DNA of 64,000 nucleotides from BOG-908 sp963751795 (GTDB lineage Bacteria; Pseudomonadota; Alphaproteobacteria; Acetobacterales; Acetobacteraceae), in the NCBI GenBank assembly GCA_963751795.1, contig CAVVVI010000002.1, positions 682,001 through 746,000 on the forward strand. The letters are read 5' to 3'. Position numbers and translations under genes: made by a program. This document shows, in pieces, positions 26,165 through 34,633 of the stretch. The notes beneath the pieces were generated by a model. It was not told where the DNA came from. It searched no databases and saw only the letters and a program-made list of their open reading frames with translations. Positions within the stretch are counted from its first letter, which is position 1; each line of letters begins with the position of its first letter.

Positions 26165-27286
26165 GTGCCAGATTTGAAGCAGCTTTTTCGGGCGAGTGGG
26201 AAGCGGCAACGCGAGATTGCCGAGGCGGTGGGGCGCAGCGAGGGCGCCGTGAGCCAATGGGTAAGCGGCGACCGCGAAATCCCGGCCGAGCTCGTGCTGC
26301 GTATCGAGGAGGTGACCGGCATCCCGCGCCATCGCCTGCGGCCCGATCTATGGGAGACCAGAATGCTCAACGCCGATCCCGCCGTGACCGCCCCGGACCT
26401 GACCCATCTGCAGCGCCTGGAGGCCGAGGCCATCCACATCATGCGCGAGGTGGCGGCCGAAGCCGAACGGCCGGTGATGCTGTATTCGGTCGGCAAGGAC
26501 AGCGCGGTGATGCTGCATCTGGCGATGAAGGCGTTTGCGCCCGGCAAGCCGCCATTTCCGCTGCTGCACGTCAATACAACCTGGAAGTTCGGGGGCATGA
26601 TCGCCTTCCGCGACGAACAGGTGGCCAAATTGGGCCTGACGCTGCACGAGTGGATCAACAAGGACGGCGTGGCGCGGGGCATCAACCCGTTCGATCATGC
26701 GGCCTACACCGACATCATGAAGACCGAGGCGCTGAAGGCCGCGCTGGACCACCACGGCTTCGACGTGGCGTTCGGCGGTGCGCGCCGCGACGAGGAGAAG
26801 AGCCGCAGCAAGGAGCGCATCTTCTCGTTCCGCTCGGCGCAGCACCGGTGGGACCCGAAGAAGCAGCGGCCGGAACTCTGGCAGCTGTACAACGCCCGCA
26901 AGGCGCGCGGCGAGAGCATCCGCGTGTTCCCGCTGAGCAACTGGACCGAGCTGGACATCTGGCAGTACATCCACCTGGAAAATATCCCGATCGTGCCGCT
27001 GTATTTTTCCGCCGAGCGCCCGGTGGTGCAGTACAACAACATGACGATCATGGTGGATGACGACCGCATGCGCATCCCCGAGGGCCAGGTGCCGGTGATG
27101 AAGAAAATCCGCTTCCGCACGCTGGGCTGCTACCCGCTGACCGGCGCAGTGGAGAGCGAGGCGGCGAGCCTGCCCGAAATCATCCAGGAAATGCTGCTGA
27201 CGACGACCAGCGAGCGCCAGGGCCGCGCGATCGATCATGACGCAGCAGCGAGCATGGAGAAAAAGAAGCAGGAAGGCTACTTCTGA
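26165..27286 (+). CDS. cysD: Sulfate adenylyltransferase subunit 2 (CysD) with an in-frame N-terminal helix-turn-helix domain
   Basis: CysD binds ATP and sulfate and, with CysN, makes adenylyl sulfate. Residues 67-373 are a complete CysD: the PP-loop YSVGKDSAVM, the segment FGGARRDEEKSRSKERIFSFR, and the C-terminal EKKKQEGYF. Residues 1-62 are a separate YdaS/Cro-like domain, with REIAEAVGRSEGAVSQWVSG as the DNA-binding helices and EEVTGIPRHRLRPDLW closing it. No stop separates them, and a TAA at 26153 blocks further extension. A strong internal ribosome site (GGGAG, then six bases, then ATG at 26363) would also give ordinary 307-residue CysD, so two products are possible. Confidence 0.9.
   Translation: MPDLKQLFRASGKRQREIAEAVGRSEGAVSQWVSGDREIPAELVLRIEEVTGIPRHRLRPDLWETRMLNADPAVTAPDLTHLQRLEAEAIHIMREVAAEAERPVMLYSVGKDSAVMLHLAMKAFAPGKPPFPLLHVNTTWKFGGMIAFRDEQVAKLGLTLHEWINKDGVARGINPFDHAAYTDIMKTEALKAALDHHGFDVAFGGARRDEEKSRSKERIFSFRSAQHRWDPKKQRPELWQLYNARKARGESIRVFPLSNWTELDIWQYIHLENIPIVPLYFSAERPVVQYNNMTIMVDDDRMRIPEGQVPVMKKIRFRTLGCYPLTGAVESEAASLPEIIQEMLLTTTSERQGRAIDHDAAASMEKKKQEGYF
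26352..26356 (+). promoter_or_regulatory. Internal ribosome binding site before the CysD core
   Basis: GGGAG lies six bases before the in-frame ATG at 26363, where homology to ordinary CysD begins. It decides whether plain CysD can be made in addition to the HTH-CysD fusion. Confidence 0.6.
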
Positions 27287-27334
27287 CGGGTGCCAGCCGG
27301 GTAGCCTCGCGACAGCGCAGTCAAAAGTCTTTTG

Positions 27335-27356
27335 CTTCTTTTCTTCAGAAAAGAAG
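27335..27356. repeat. Perfect hairpin in the cysD-cysNC gap
   Basis: CTTCTTTTC and GAAAAGAAG form a nine-pair stem with the loop TTCA. It is preceded by a short AAAAGTCTTTT palindrome at 27323-27333. AT-rich pyrimidine/purine hairpins of this wording recur between genes in Acetobacteraceae, as far as I recall. It could slow transcription, shape the mRNA between cysD and cysNC, or be a dispersed repeat. Confidence 0.6.
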
Positions 27357-27381
27357 GCCTTTCTCTTTCGGAGTCTCTCCA

Positions 27382-29283
27382 ATGGCCCACGTCTCCGACC
27401 TGATCGCCACCGACATCGACGCCTACCTCAAGCAGCATGAAACGAAATCGCTGCTGCGCTTCATCACATGCGGCAGCGTGGATGACGGCAAATCCACCCT
27501 GATCGGCCGCCTGCTCTACGACAGCAAGATGATCTTCGAGGATCAGCTCGCCGCCCTGGAGGCCGACTCCAAGAAGATGGGCACGCAAGGCCAGAACATC
27601 GATTTTGCGCTGCTGGTCGACGGGCTGGCGGCCGAGCGCGAGCAGGGTATCACCATCGATGTCGCCTATCGCTTCTTTTCGACCGACAAGCGCAAATTCA
27701 TCGTAGCCGACACGCCGGGCCACGAGCAGTACACGCGTAACATGATCACGGGTGCCAGCACGGCCGACCTGGCGGTGATCCTGATCGACGCCAGGCGCGG
27801 CGTGCTGACGCAGACGCGGCGGCATTCGTATCTGGTCTCGTTGATCGGCATCAAGCAGGTGGTGCTGGCGATCAACAAGATGGATCTGGTGAACTACTCG
27901 CGCGAGGTGTTCGACCGCATCCTGGGCGACTACACCGCGTTTGCGGCGCAGCTGAATATCGAAAAGATCATCCCGATCCCGATTTCGGCGCTGGCTGGCG
28001 ACAACATTACCGAGCCCAGCGGCAACACGCCGTGGTATCACGGCCCGACGCTGATGGGGCATCTCGAAACGGTCGAAGTGGCGTCGCTGTCGCGCACGGC
28101 GCCGTTCCGGCTGCCGGTGCAGTGGGTGAACCGCCCGAACCTCGATTTCCGTGGCTTTGCCGGCCTGGTCGCGTCGGGCACCGTGCATCCGGGCGATCCG
28201 ATCAAGGTGATGCCATCCGGGCGGCAGAGCCGGGTGGCGCGCGTGCTGATTGATGGCGATCTGCCTTACGCCACCGCCGGGCAGTCGATCACGGTCACGC
28301 TGGAAGACGAGATCGATTGCAGCCGTGGCGACGTGATCTGCACGGCCGAGGCGCCGGCCGAGGTTTCCGACCAGTTCGAGACGACGATCGTGTGGATGGC
28401 CGACACGCCGATGCTGCCAGGCCGCAGCTACCTGATGAAGATCGGCACCAAGACGGTGACCGCTTCAATCACCACCCTGAAGCACAAGGTGAACGTGAAC
28501 ACGCTCGAGGAGATGGCCGCGCGCCAGCTCGAGCTGAACGAGATCGGGCTGTGCAATATCAGCCTGGATCAGCCTGTGGCGTTTGATTCGTACAACGAGA
28601 ACCGTGCGACCGGTGGGTTCATCCTGATCGACCGGCTGAGCAGCGAGACGGTGGCTGCCGGGCTGATCCATTTCGCGCTGCGCCGCGCGCAGAACATCCA
28701 TTGGCAGGCGGTCGATCTCAGCCGCGCGGCGCGCGCCACGCAGAAGGGCCAGCGCGCTTGCGTGCTGTGGTTCACCGGCCTGTCGGGCGCGGGCAAATCG
28801 ACGATCGCGAATTTAGTGGAAAAGCGCCTGTTCGCGCTGGGCCGGCATACCACGTTGCTGGACGGCGATAACGTGCGCCACGGCCTCAACCGCGATCTGG
28901 GCTTCACCGACACCGATCGCGTGGAGAACATTCGGCGGGTGGGCGAGGTGTCGCGCCTGATGGCCGATGCCGGGCTGATCGTGCTGGTGTCATTCATCTC
29001 GCCGTTCCGCTCGGAACGTCAGATGGCGCGCGACCTGATGCCGGATGGCGAGTTCCTGGAGGTATTCATCGACACGCCGCTGGCCGAGGCCGAAAAGCGT
29101 GACGTGAAGGGGTTGTACAAGAAGGCGCGGCGCGGCGAAATCAAGCATTTCACCGGCATTTCGAGCCCGTACGAGGCGCCGGAAAATCCGGAGTTGCGGA
29201 TCGACACGACGCAGCTGAGTGCGGAGGCGGCGGCCGAGGCGATCGTGGCGCAATTGCAGGCGCGCGGCCTGCTGCAGGACTGA
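27382..29283 (+). CDS. cysNC: Bifunctional sulfate adenylyltransferase subunit 1 / adenylylsulfate kinase
   Basis: The 633-residue protein is a fusion. Residues 1-440 are CysN, a translation-factor-like GTPase with GSVDDGKST (31-39), DTPGHEQY (110-117) and NKMD (165-168). It drives adenylyl sulfate synthesis with CysD. Residues from about 450 are CysC, which phosphorylates APS to PAPS, with the P-loop GLSGAGKST near 468 and DGDNVRHGLNRDLGF. GGAG precedes the ATG at 27382. It lies between cysD and cysQ; the three form a PAPS-producing and PAP-recycling operon. No reductase gene follows. Confidence 0.96.
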   Translation: MAHVSDLIATDIDAYLKQHETKSLLRFITCGSVDDGKSTLIGRLLYDSKMIFEDQLAALEADSKKMGTQGQNIDFALLVDGLAAEREQGITIDVAYRFFSTDKRKFIVADTPGHEQYTRNMITGASTADLAVILIDARRGVLTQTRRHSYLVSLIGIKQVVLAINKMDLVNYSREVFDRILGDYTAFAAQLNIEKIIPIPISALAGDNITEPSGNTPWYHGPTLMGHLETVEVASLSRTAPFRLPVQWVNRPNLDFRGFAGLVASGTVHPGDPIKVMPSGRQSRVARVLIDGDLPYATAGQSITVTLEDEIDCSRGDVICTAEAPAEVSDQFETTIVWMADTPMLPGRSYLMKIGTKTVTASITTLKHKVNVNTLEEMAARQLELNEIGLCNISLDQPVAFDSYNENRATGGFILIDRLSSETVAAGLIHFALRRAQNIHWQAVDLSRAARATQKGQRACVLWFTGLSGAGKSTIANLVEKRLFALGRHTTLLDGDNVRHGLNRDLGFTDTDRVENIRRVGEVSRLMADAGLIVLVSFISPFRSERQMARDLMPDGEFLEVFIDTPLAEAEKRDVKGLYKKARRGEIKHFTGISSPYEAPENPELRIDTTQLSAEAAAEAIVAQLQARGLLQD

Positions 29284-29292
29284 GGACATACA

Positions 29293-30054
29293 ATGCCCGA
29301 CCTGAACGCGCTGCTGGCAGCCGCCATACCGATCGCCGAGGAGGCCGGCCGTGCCACCATGGCGTTCTACGGCCTGTCGGAGTCGATGGCGAAGGCCGAT
29401 GGCAGTCCGGTGACCGCAGCCGACCAGGCGGCCGAGGACATCATCCTGCCGGCGCTGCGCCACCTCACGCCCGACATCCCGGTCGTCTCCGAGGAGGAGG
29501 CCTCCAAGGGCCTCTCGCCCGATGTGACCGCTGAGCGGTTCTGGCTTGTCGATCCGCTCGACGGCACCAAGGAGTTCCTGAGCGGCAACGGCGAATTCAC
29601 CGTCAACATTGCGCTGATCGAGCACGGCGTGCCGGTGCTCGGCGTCGTGGTGGTGCCGGCGTTGGGCGAGACCTATGCCGGCGCCGGGCCCGGCACGGCA
29701 ACGCTCACCGATCGTGGCGGCACGCGCACCATCCAGGTGCGGGCGGCGCCGGCCGAGGGGCTTACCGTCGTCGGCTCGCGCAGCCATGGCGACGCGGACG
29801 CGATGGAGGCATTCCTTGGTGGGCGCCGCGTGGCGGCATTCCGTGCCGCGGGCAGTTCGCTCAAACTCTGCCTGCTGGCGCGCGGCGAGGCGGATCTGTA
29901 TCCGCGCCTCGGCACCACGATGGAGTGGGATATTGCGGCCGGCCATGCGGTGCTGCGTGCGGCCGGCGGGCGGTTGGAGCTGCTCGATGGCGGGCGTTTC
30001 ACGTATGGCAAGCCGGATTACCGCAATGCGCATTTTGCGGCGTATGGCGCCTAG
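29293..30054 (+). CDS. cysQ: 3'(2'),5'-bisphosphate nucleotidase CysQ
   Basis: CysQ is a magnesium-dependent phosphatase of the inositol monophosphatase fold that hydrolyses PAP, the by-product of PAPS use. The 253-residue protein carries DPLDGTKEF at residues 87-95 and the C-terminal WDIAAGHAVLRAAGG motif. The upstream acidic metal ligands lie in SEEEA (about residues 66-70). GAGG lies before the ATG at 29293, nine bases after the cysNC stop, so it is surely in the same operon. An inositol-phosphatase role is less likely given this context. Confidence 0.94.
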   Translation: MPDLNALLAAAIPIAEEAGRATMAFYGLSESMAKADGSPVTAADQAAEDIILPALRHLTPDIPVVSEEEASKGLSPDVTAERFWLVDPLDGTKEFLSGNGEFTVNIALIEHGVPVLGVVVVPALGETYAGAGPGTATLTDRGGTRTIQVRAAPAEGLTVVGSRSHGDADAMEAFLGGRRVAAFRAAGSSLKLCLLARGEADLYPRLGTTMEWDIAAGHAVLRAAGGRLELLDGGRFTYGKPDYRNAHFAAYGA

Positions 30055-30087
30055 CCGAACGGTGCGCGGCAGCCGATCGACCCGCTT

Positions 30088-31065
30088 CTACGCGAGCAAA
30101 TCGATCGCCAGGAGGTAATTGGTTGCCGCGATGAACAGGCGCGCCATTCCGGACCCGCCGAACGCGCAGTTGGAACAGACGGACGGCGTGGGAATATAGC
30201 CCAGCGGCGTGCGGTCCGGTGCGATGACGTGGATGCCGTCTTCGGCCGTGGTCCACACCCAGCCGCGCGCGTCGATGGCGAAGCCGTCCGGGTAACCATG
30301 GTCGGTGTGGCAGAAGAAGCGCCGGCCCGACAGGGTGGCGTCGGCGGCGACGTCGAAAGCCTGGATTTCGTGCGTCGTGCCGGTCTGCGGCCCGGGTATT
30401 TCGTTCAGCGACAGCGCGGTGTCGGAGACGTAGAGCACGCGGCCATCGGGGGAAAAGCCCAGGCCATTAGGCTGCTCGAAATCCGCCATGCGTTGCAAGA
30501 TGCGGCGAGCAGGATCGAAGCGATAGACGCTGCGATGATCGAGTTCGGGTTCGGCAAGGCTGCCCTGGTTCGGCATCAGCAAACCGAATGTCGGATCGGT
30601 AAACCAGATGGCGCCATCGGCAGCCACGGCAACGTCGTTGGGCGAGTTGAGGCGCTTGCCTTCGTAGTGGGTGACGATCGGCTCGGCTTCGCCGCGGCCA
30701 TTCGACCGGCTGATGCAGCGCCGGCCATGTTCGCAATGTACGAGGTGGCCATCGGCACCCAGCGCGTTGCCGTTCATGAAATACGTGCCGTCGATGGCGA
30801 CGGTGACCCGGCCATCCTCGGGATGCCATTGCAGCAACCGGCAATTCGGCACGTCCGACCAGTAGAGGCATTGTTCCGCGGGGTGCCAGACGAGGCCTTC
30901 GCCGTGCAGCGTGCCTTCGTAGAGGCGGAGCAACGGGGCGTCAGGCGATAGGATCTCCGCCAGACGCGGATCGTCGATCTGCACGCCCTGAAACGGCGCT
31001 ACCTCGTCCGGCGGTCCTGCCCGGCGCAGCAGGCGGCCGGGGAGCAAGGCTTGGTCTTCGGTCAT
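30088..31065 (-). CDS. SMP-30/gluconolactonase-family protein
   Basis: This 325-residue six-bladed beta-propeller of the SMP-30/gluconolactonase/LRE-like region hydrolyses sugar lactones in characterised members. Family motifs are EGLVWHPAEQCLYWSDVP, NSPNDVAVAADG (the Asn metal ligand), WFTDPTFGL, then NGLGFSPDG and YVSDT (the Asp ligand), and DGFAIDARGWVWT. No signal peptide is seen. It is the last gene of a seven-gene minus-strand run and lies 13 bases after the VOC gene. With GMC and GH15 enzymes upstream, it could open the lactone made by sugar oxidation. Confidence 0.85.
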   Translation of the reverse strand: MTEDQALLPGRLLRRAGPPDEVAPFQGVQIDDPRLAEILSPDAPLLRLYEGTLHGEGLVWHPAEQCLYWSDVPNCRLLQWHPEDGRVTVAIDGTYFMNGNALGADGHLVHCEHGRRCISRSNGRGEAEPIVTHYEGKRLNSPNDVAVAADGAIWFTDPTFGLLMPNQGSLAEPELDHRSVYRFDPARRILQRMADFEQPNGLGFSPDGRVLYVSDTALSLNEIPGPQTGTTHEIQAFDVAADATLSGRRFFCHTDHGYPDGFAIDARGWVWTTAEDGIHVIAPDRTPLGYIPTPSVCSNCAFGGSGMARLFIAATNYLLAIDLLA

Positions 31066-31078
31066 TGGCGCTGCTCCA

Positions 31079-31912
31079 TTATCTGCAGATCTGCTGCAGG
31101 TGCCCGTCCGGATCGGCGATGAGTTTCGCCTGCGCGCCGTGCCAGACGATACGGGTGGCAGCAACGTCGTTGGCCTGCCGCGCCGGACCGGCCTGGCCGC
31201 GTGGAGTGCGATAGGCGAGCAATTCGAGATGCGGCGTTCCACGCGGCGGCTGCATCGGGATCACATCAATTTCCACATCCGGCAGGCCGTCGAGCCGTTG
31301 CTGCGCCGGCCCTTCGTTGTGCGTGCGCTCACCGGCGGAAAGGCCGCGTGCCTGGTAGAACGCCGCACTCTTCGCGGCGTCCGACACGCTGATTGCCGAG
31401 TGGTCGACGCCGAGCCCGATCTGCCCGGCGTGCCTGTGTCGATGCCGCCAGGCTTCCGGCGTTGTCTCAGCGGGAAACTGCAGGAGTTCGAGCGGGTGGC
31501 CGTCCGGGTCGCGAAACTTGAAGGCCTGCACGCCGCCCGACGATGCCGGCAGCGTCTGTGGCCCGCCGCGCGAGATCGGTGTCGCGGCCCGCAGGCGTGC
31601 GTAAGCGGCAGCCATGTCGTCCGTGACCAGGGCGAAATGCTGGAACCAGAGCGAGGCTGCGTCGCCATCCGCCGGGTAGGCCTGGCCCGCCGGTTCAAAG
31701 TGATCGATCCACACGATCTGCTCACCCAGACTGAGCGCCTGCCGCCCGCCGCGGCCGGAGAGGCCGAGGAGCGCCAGCTCGGCAGGATCGATCGATTGCT
31801 CGGCCCCGAGCGGTGCGAAGCCCAGCACGTCGCGATAAAAAGCAACGAGGCGTGCGGGATCGGCGGTGACGAGTGCGAACGCAGCGATGGCCTGCAGGGT
31901 GGGTTCGCTCAT
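31079..31912 (-). CDS. Two-domain VOC (glyoxalase/dioxygenase-fold) protein
   Basis: This 277-residue protein consists of two VOC modules in tandem. Residues 1-145 run from FALVTADPARLVAFYRDVLGF to FRDPDGHPLELLQFP. Residues 165-277 run from GVDHSAISVSDAAKSAAFYQ to ADPDGHLQQI. Each ends with a DPDGH segment that often supplies a metal ligand. The reaction cannot be read from the sequence; ring-cleaving dioxygenases, isomerases and resistance proteins all share the fold. It lies between a cupin gene (27 bases upstream) and the SMP-30 gene. Confidence 0.82.
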   Translation of the reverse strand: MSEPTLQAIAAFALVTADPARLVAFYRDVLGFAPLGAEQSIDPAELALLGLSGRGGRQALSLGEQIVWIDHFEPAGQAYPADGDAASLWFQHFALVTDDMAAAYARLRAATPISRGGPQTLPASSGGVQAFKFRDPDGHPLELLQFPAETTPEAWRHRHRHAGQIGLGVDHSAISVSDAAKSAAFYQARGLSAGERTHNEGPAQQRLDGLPDVEIDVIPMQPPRGTPHLELLAYRTPRGQAGPARQANDVAATRIVWHGAQAKLIADPDGHLQQICR

Positions 31913-31939
31913 CGCCCTATGCTTCCGCGCATTTGCAGC

Positions 31940-32419
31940 TCAACTCATGTGGCAAGGTTCGCGTTTCGGATCGACGTGAAGCTGCACCGTCATCAGGACG
32001 GCCGGCTGGTCGCCGATCGTGCCGGAGCGATGGCCCTTGCGGCCGTCGTCGCTTGCCTGGCAGCCCTGATCCTCGCCGAACGAAAACTCGCCCGGGCCCT
32101 GTTCGATGCGGGTGCCGTCCATGCTCTCGATCCACCAGCGCCCGGACAGCACGACGATCCATTGCGGTGCGGGGTTCTCGTGCCAGTCGCCCACCCAGCC
32201 GACCGGCTGGACGGTGACAACCACGGTGGAGGGCGCTGTCGCGTGCTTGTTATTCCATTGCGGATCGGCGCCGCCCACGCCTTTCAACTCGAATTCCGTC
32301 AACGTGCACTGCTTCTGGTGGCTGACGCCCTGTTCGTCGGTCCAGAGGTGCCAATACGGCACAAGCGGCTTTGGCCCGCTCGGGCCGCCGGACGCAGTCG
32401 TTGCACTCGGATCGCTCAT
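31940..32419 (-). CDS. Cupin-fold protein
   Basis: This is a 159-residue single-domain protein. The core PVGWVGDWHENPAPQWIVVLSG, then WIESMDG, and the glycine turn PGEFSFGEDQG match the two cupin motifs, with one clear His (in DWHENP). A later His pair lies in RKGHRSGTIG. It is cytoplasmic. Small cupins like this act as sugar-binding or isomerase-like accessory proteins, and no exact function can be given. The start at 32419 has a conserved-looking N-terminus. It is 16 bases after the DoxX gene. Confidence 0.75.
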   Translation of the reverse strand: MSDPSATTASGGPSGPKPLVPYWHLWTDEQGVSHQKQCTLTEFELKGVGGADPQWNNKHATAPSTVVVTVQPVGWVGDWHENPAPQWIVVLSGRWWIESMDGTRIEQGPGEFSFGEDQGCQASDDGRKGHRSGTIGDQPAVLMTVQLHVDPKREPCHMS

Positions 32420-32435
32420 GGTTCGTCTCCAAGGT

Positions 32436-32909
32436 TCAGGTCGGCGACGCCAATTCTGCGTAGGGATGCGAGGAGCCCAAAGGATCGGCAACGAAAGCGT
32501 GCCAGGCGTGCCCGTCCAGACCGACCGTGATAAGCAGGAAGCCGGATGCCAGTGAGAAATTCTTCAGGAAATCCCAAAACAGGTCACGACCTTTACTCTC
32601 ACCGGCTTTCCAGAAATCGCCGGGCTGCCAGAAGCGCTTGAACAGGATGGCGGTCACGGCGCAGTAGCCGGCCATGATGAAGGCGGCGAGCCGGTCTGCC
32701 ACGCCCGTCAGGATGCCGATCGGCATGACGAGCTCGACGAACACGCCGACCAGGATCAGCGCAACGGCCACGCGGTGTGACGAGAACACCTGCGACGCCT
32801 GTTGCACGGCGCCGCGAAAGTTGAGGATCTTGTCGAGCGCGCTCGCCGGAAAGAACAGGACGACGAGCCCGTAGCGCACGACGAGGATAACGAGGAAAGA
32901 TGTGGTCAT
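32436..32909 (-). CDS. DoxX-family membrane protein
   Basis: This 157-residue protein has four hydrophobic helices (about residues 5-22, 48-66, 72-90 and 115-132). The FFPASALDKILNFRGAVQQ region after helix 1 and the VFVELVMPIGILTG segment are typical of DoxX/DoxD-like proteins. In archaea DoxD is part of a thiosulfate:quinone oxidoreductase, while in bacteria the family is linked to redox stress. It lies within the sugar-oxidation run, next to the GMC oxidoreductase, and could pass electrons to quinone. That role is inference. Confidence 0.78.
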   Translation of the reverse strand: MTTSFLVILVVRYGLVVLFFPASALDKILNFRGAVQQASQVFSSHRVAVALILVGVFVELVMPIGILTGVADRLAAFIMAGYCAVTAILFKRFWQPGDFWKAGESKGRDLFWDFLKNFSLASGFLLITVGLDGHAWHAFVADPLGSSHPYAELASPT

Positions 32910-33004
32910 GCTGCGCCAATCTTCAAAGTTTTCCTGCTCCGACCGCCGTACTGACGCGCCCGGGTTGGGTCATCGGCGCCGGGCTGGCGGCTTACCATCG
33001 GCCG

Positions 33005-34576
33005 TCAACCTGCTAGGCGGGTTGCAATGTGATCCGCCACGCGCAACGCGTTCGCGATGATGGTCAGGGTCGGATTGACCGCGCCGATCGAGGGAAAGAA
33101 ACTGGCATCGGCGACATAGAGGTTATCGACCTCATGCGCCCGGCAATCGACGTTCAACACCGAGGCCGCCGGATCGGTGCCGAAGCGGCATGTGCCGGCT
33201 TGGTGGGCGGTGCCGTTGATGGGAATGTTCTTGCCGAGATACAGGCTGCGCTCGAACAGATGCTTGTGCGCACCCATCGGTTCGAGCAGGCCTTCAAGCT
33301 TGCCTTTGAGGCGATGTGCTGCCTCCTCGTCGCCCTCGTTGGTGGCTAGGATAACCTTGTTGCCGTCATAGGATATGCGGTTTTCCGGATGCGGCAGATC
33401 CTCGCTCTGCAACCAGAAATCGATCGAGTGCCTGGCCATCGTCTCGAACGGCATTTCCGGTGCCCAGGACAGCCATGATGGCAGCGCCTCGCCGCGGATC
33501 TGCTCGCCATGCGAAGTCGCGCACATCTGAATCAGACCCATCGGATACTCCCATTCCGGCGCACCGAAATAATAGTCGCTCACCGCCAGCGTCTTCTGGA
33601 ACACCGTCTCGTTCGGCTCCTTCAGCAGCGCCATCAACACGGACATGTTGTGGCGCATGTAATTGCGGCCGACCTGGTCAGATCCGTTGGCCAATCCGCA
33701 CGGATGCGCATCGTTGGCAGAGCGCAGCAGGAGGAGCGCCGAGCTGAGTGCCCCACAGGCCACCACGACGATGTCGGCCGAGTACTGCTCCTCCTGCCCG
33801 TCCCGGGTGACGTGGACACGGCTGATCGTGCGCCCGGACGCATCGGTTTCGAGCTTGGAGACGTAGGCGCCGGTGAGCAGGGTGAAGTTGGGATATGCGG
33901 CAAGCGTCGGATCGACGCAGATCACCTGGGCGTCCGCCTTGGCGTTGATGGCGCAAGGGAAACCGTCGAATGTGTCGCAGCGTATGCACGGGCTAGTTGG
34001 CGTGGGTTTGCCGTCGCGTTCGTCCAGCAGGATGCCGAGCGGCAGGTGGAACGGGTGCAATCCTTCACCGGCCAGCCGGTCGCTCAGCTCCTGGATGCGC
34101 GGTTCGTGGCTGACGGGCGGATAGGCGTAAGGCTTGCTCGACCACGGCTCGTTGGGATCTTCGCCGCGCTGACCGTGCACGTGGAACAGCGCCTCGGCAT
34201 CGCAGTAATACGGTTCGAACGCCTCGTAGCCGAGTGGCCACGCCGGCGAGACGCCATGCTGGTGCCGCAGCTCGCCAAAATCGCGCTCGCGCAGGCGAAA
34301 CAGCGCCGAGCCGTAAACCTTGGAGTTGCCGCCGACATAGTAGTGCAGGGCAGGGCGAAAGGCTTCGCCTTTCCTTCCATACCAGGTGTCGGACGCTTGG
34401 TATGCCCCGTCAACAAAAACGGTTTTCGCGTCCCAATTAGCGCGTGAGCGGGGCAGGTAGCCGCCGCGCTCCAGCATAAGGATGCGTTTGCCCGTGGGCG
34501 CCAGCCGATGCGCGACCGATCCGCCGCCAGGGCCGCTGCCGATGACGATGACATCATAGTGGTCGGATGACGACAT
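33005..34576 (-). CDS. GMC-family FAD-dependent oxidoreductase
   Basis: This 523-residue flavoenzyme of the glucose-methanol-choline family has the FAD loop VIVIGSGPGGGSVAHRLA near residues 8-25 and LERGGYLP after the second strand. VVACGALSSALLLLRS lies in the middle. The C-terminal active site has the catalytic His in HQAGTCRFG and the Asn in GAVNPTLTIIANALR. There is no signal or Tat peptide, unlike periplasmic sugar dehydrogenases. Oxidation of a sugar or polyol alcohol group is likely. It lies between GH15 (57 bases upstream) and DoxX (95 bases downstream). Confidence 0.9.
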   Translation of the reverse strand: MSSSDHYDVIVIGSGPGGGSVAHRLAPTGKRILMLERGGYLPRSRANWDAKTVFVDGAYQASDTWYGRKGEAFRPALHYYVGGNSKVYGSALFRLRERDFGELRHQHGVSPAWPLGYEAFEPYYCDAEALFHVHGQRGEDPNEPWSSKPYAYPPVSHEPRIQELSDRLAGEGLHPFHLPLGILLDERDGKPTPTSPCIRCDTFDGFPCAINAKADAQVICVDPTLAAYPNFTLLTGAYVSKLETDASGRTISRVHVTRDGQEEQYSADIVVVACGALSSALLLLRSANDAHPCGLANGSDQVGRNYMRHNMSVLMALLKEPNETVFQKTLAVSDYYFGAPEWEYPMGLIQMCATSHGEQIRGEALPSWLSWAPEMPFETMARHSIDFWLQSEDLPHPENRISYDGNKVILATNEGDEEAAHRLKGKLEGLLEPMGAHKHLFERSLYLGKNIPINGTAHQAGTCRFGTDPAASVLNVDCRAHEVDNLYVADASFFPSIGAVNPTLTIIANALRVADHIATRLAG

Positions 34577-34633
34577 AGGCGGCACTCCAGATGATCCGGT
34601 CGGCACGGGTCGGCAGCTTCCAGACAGGGTGGG

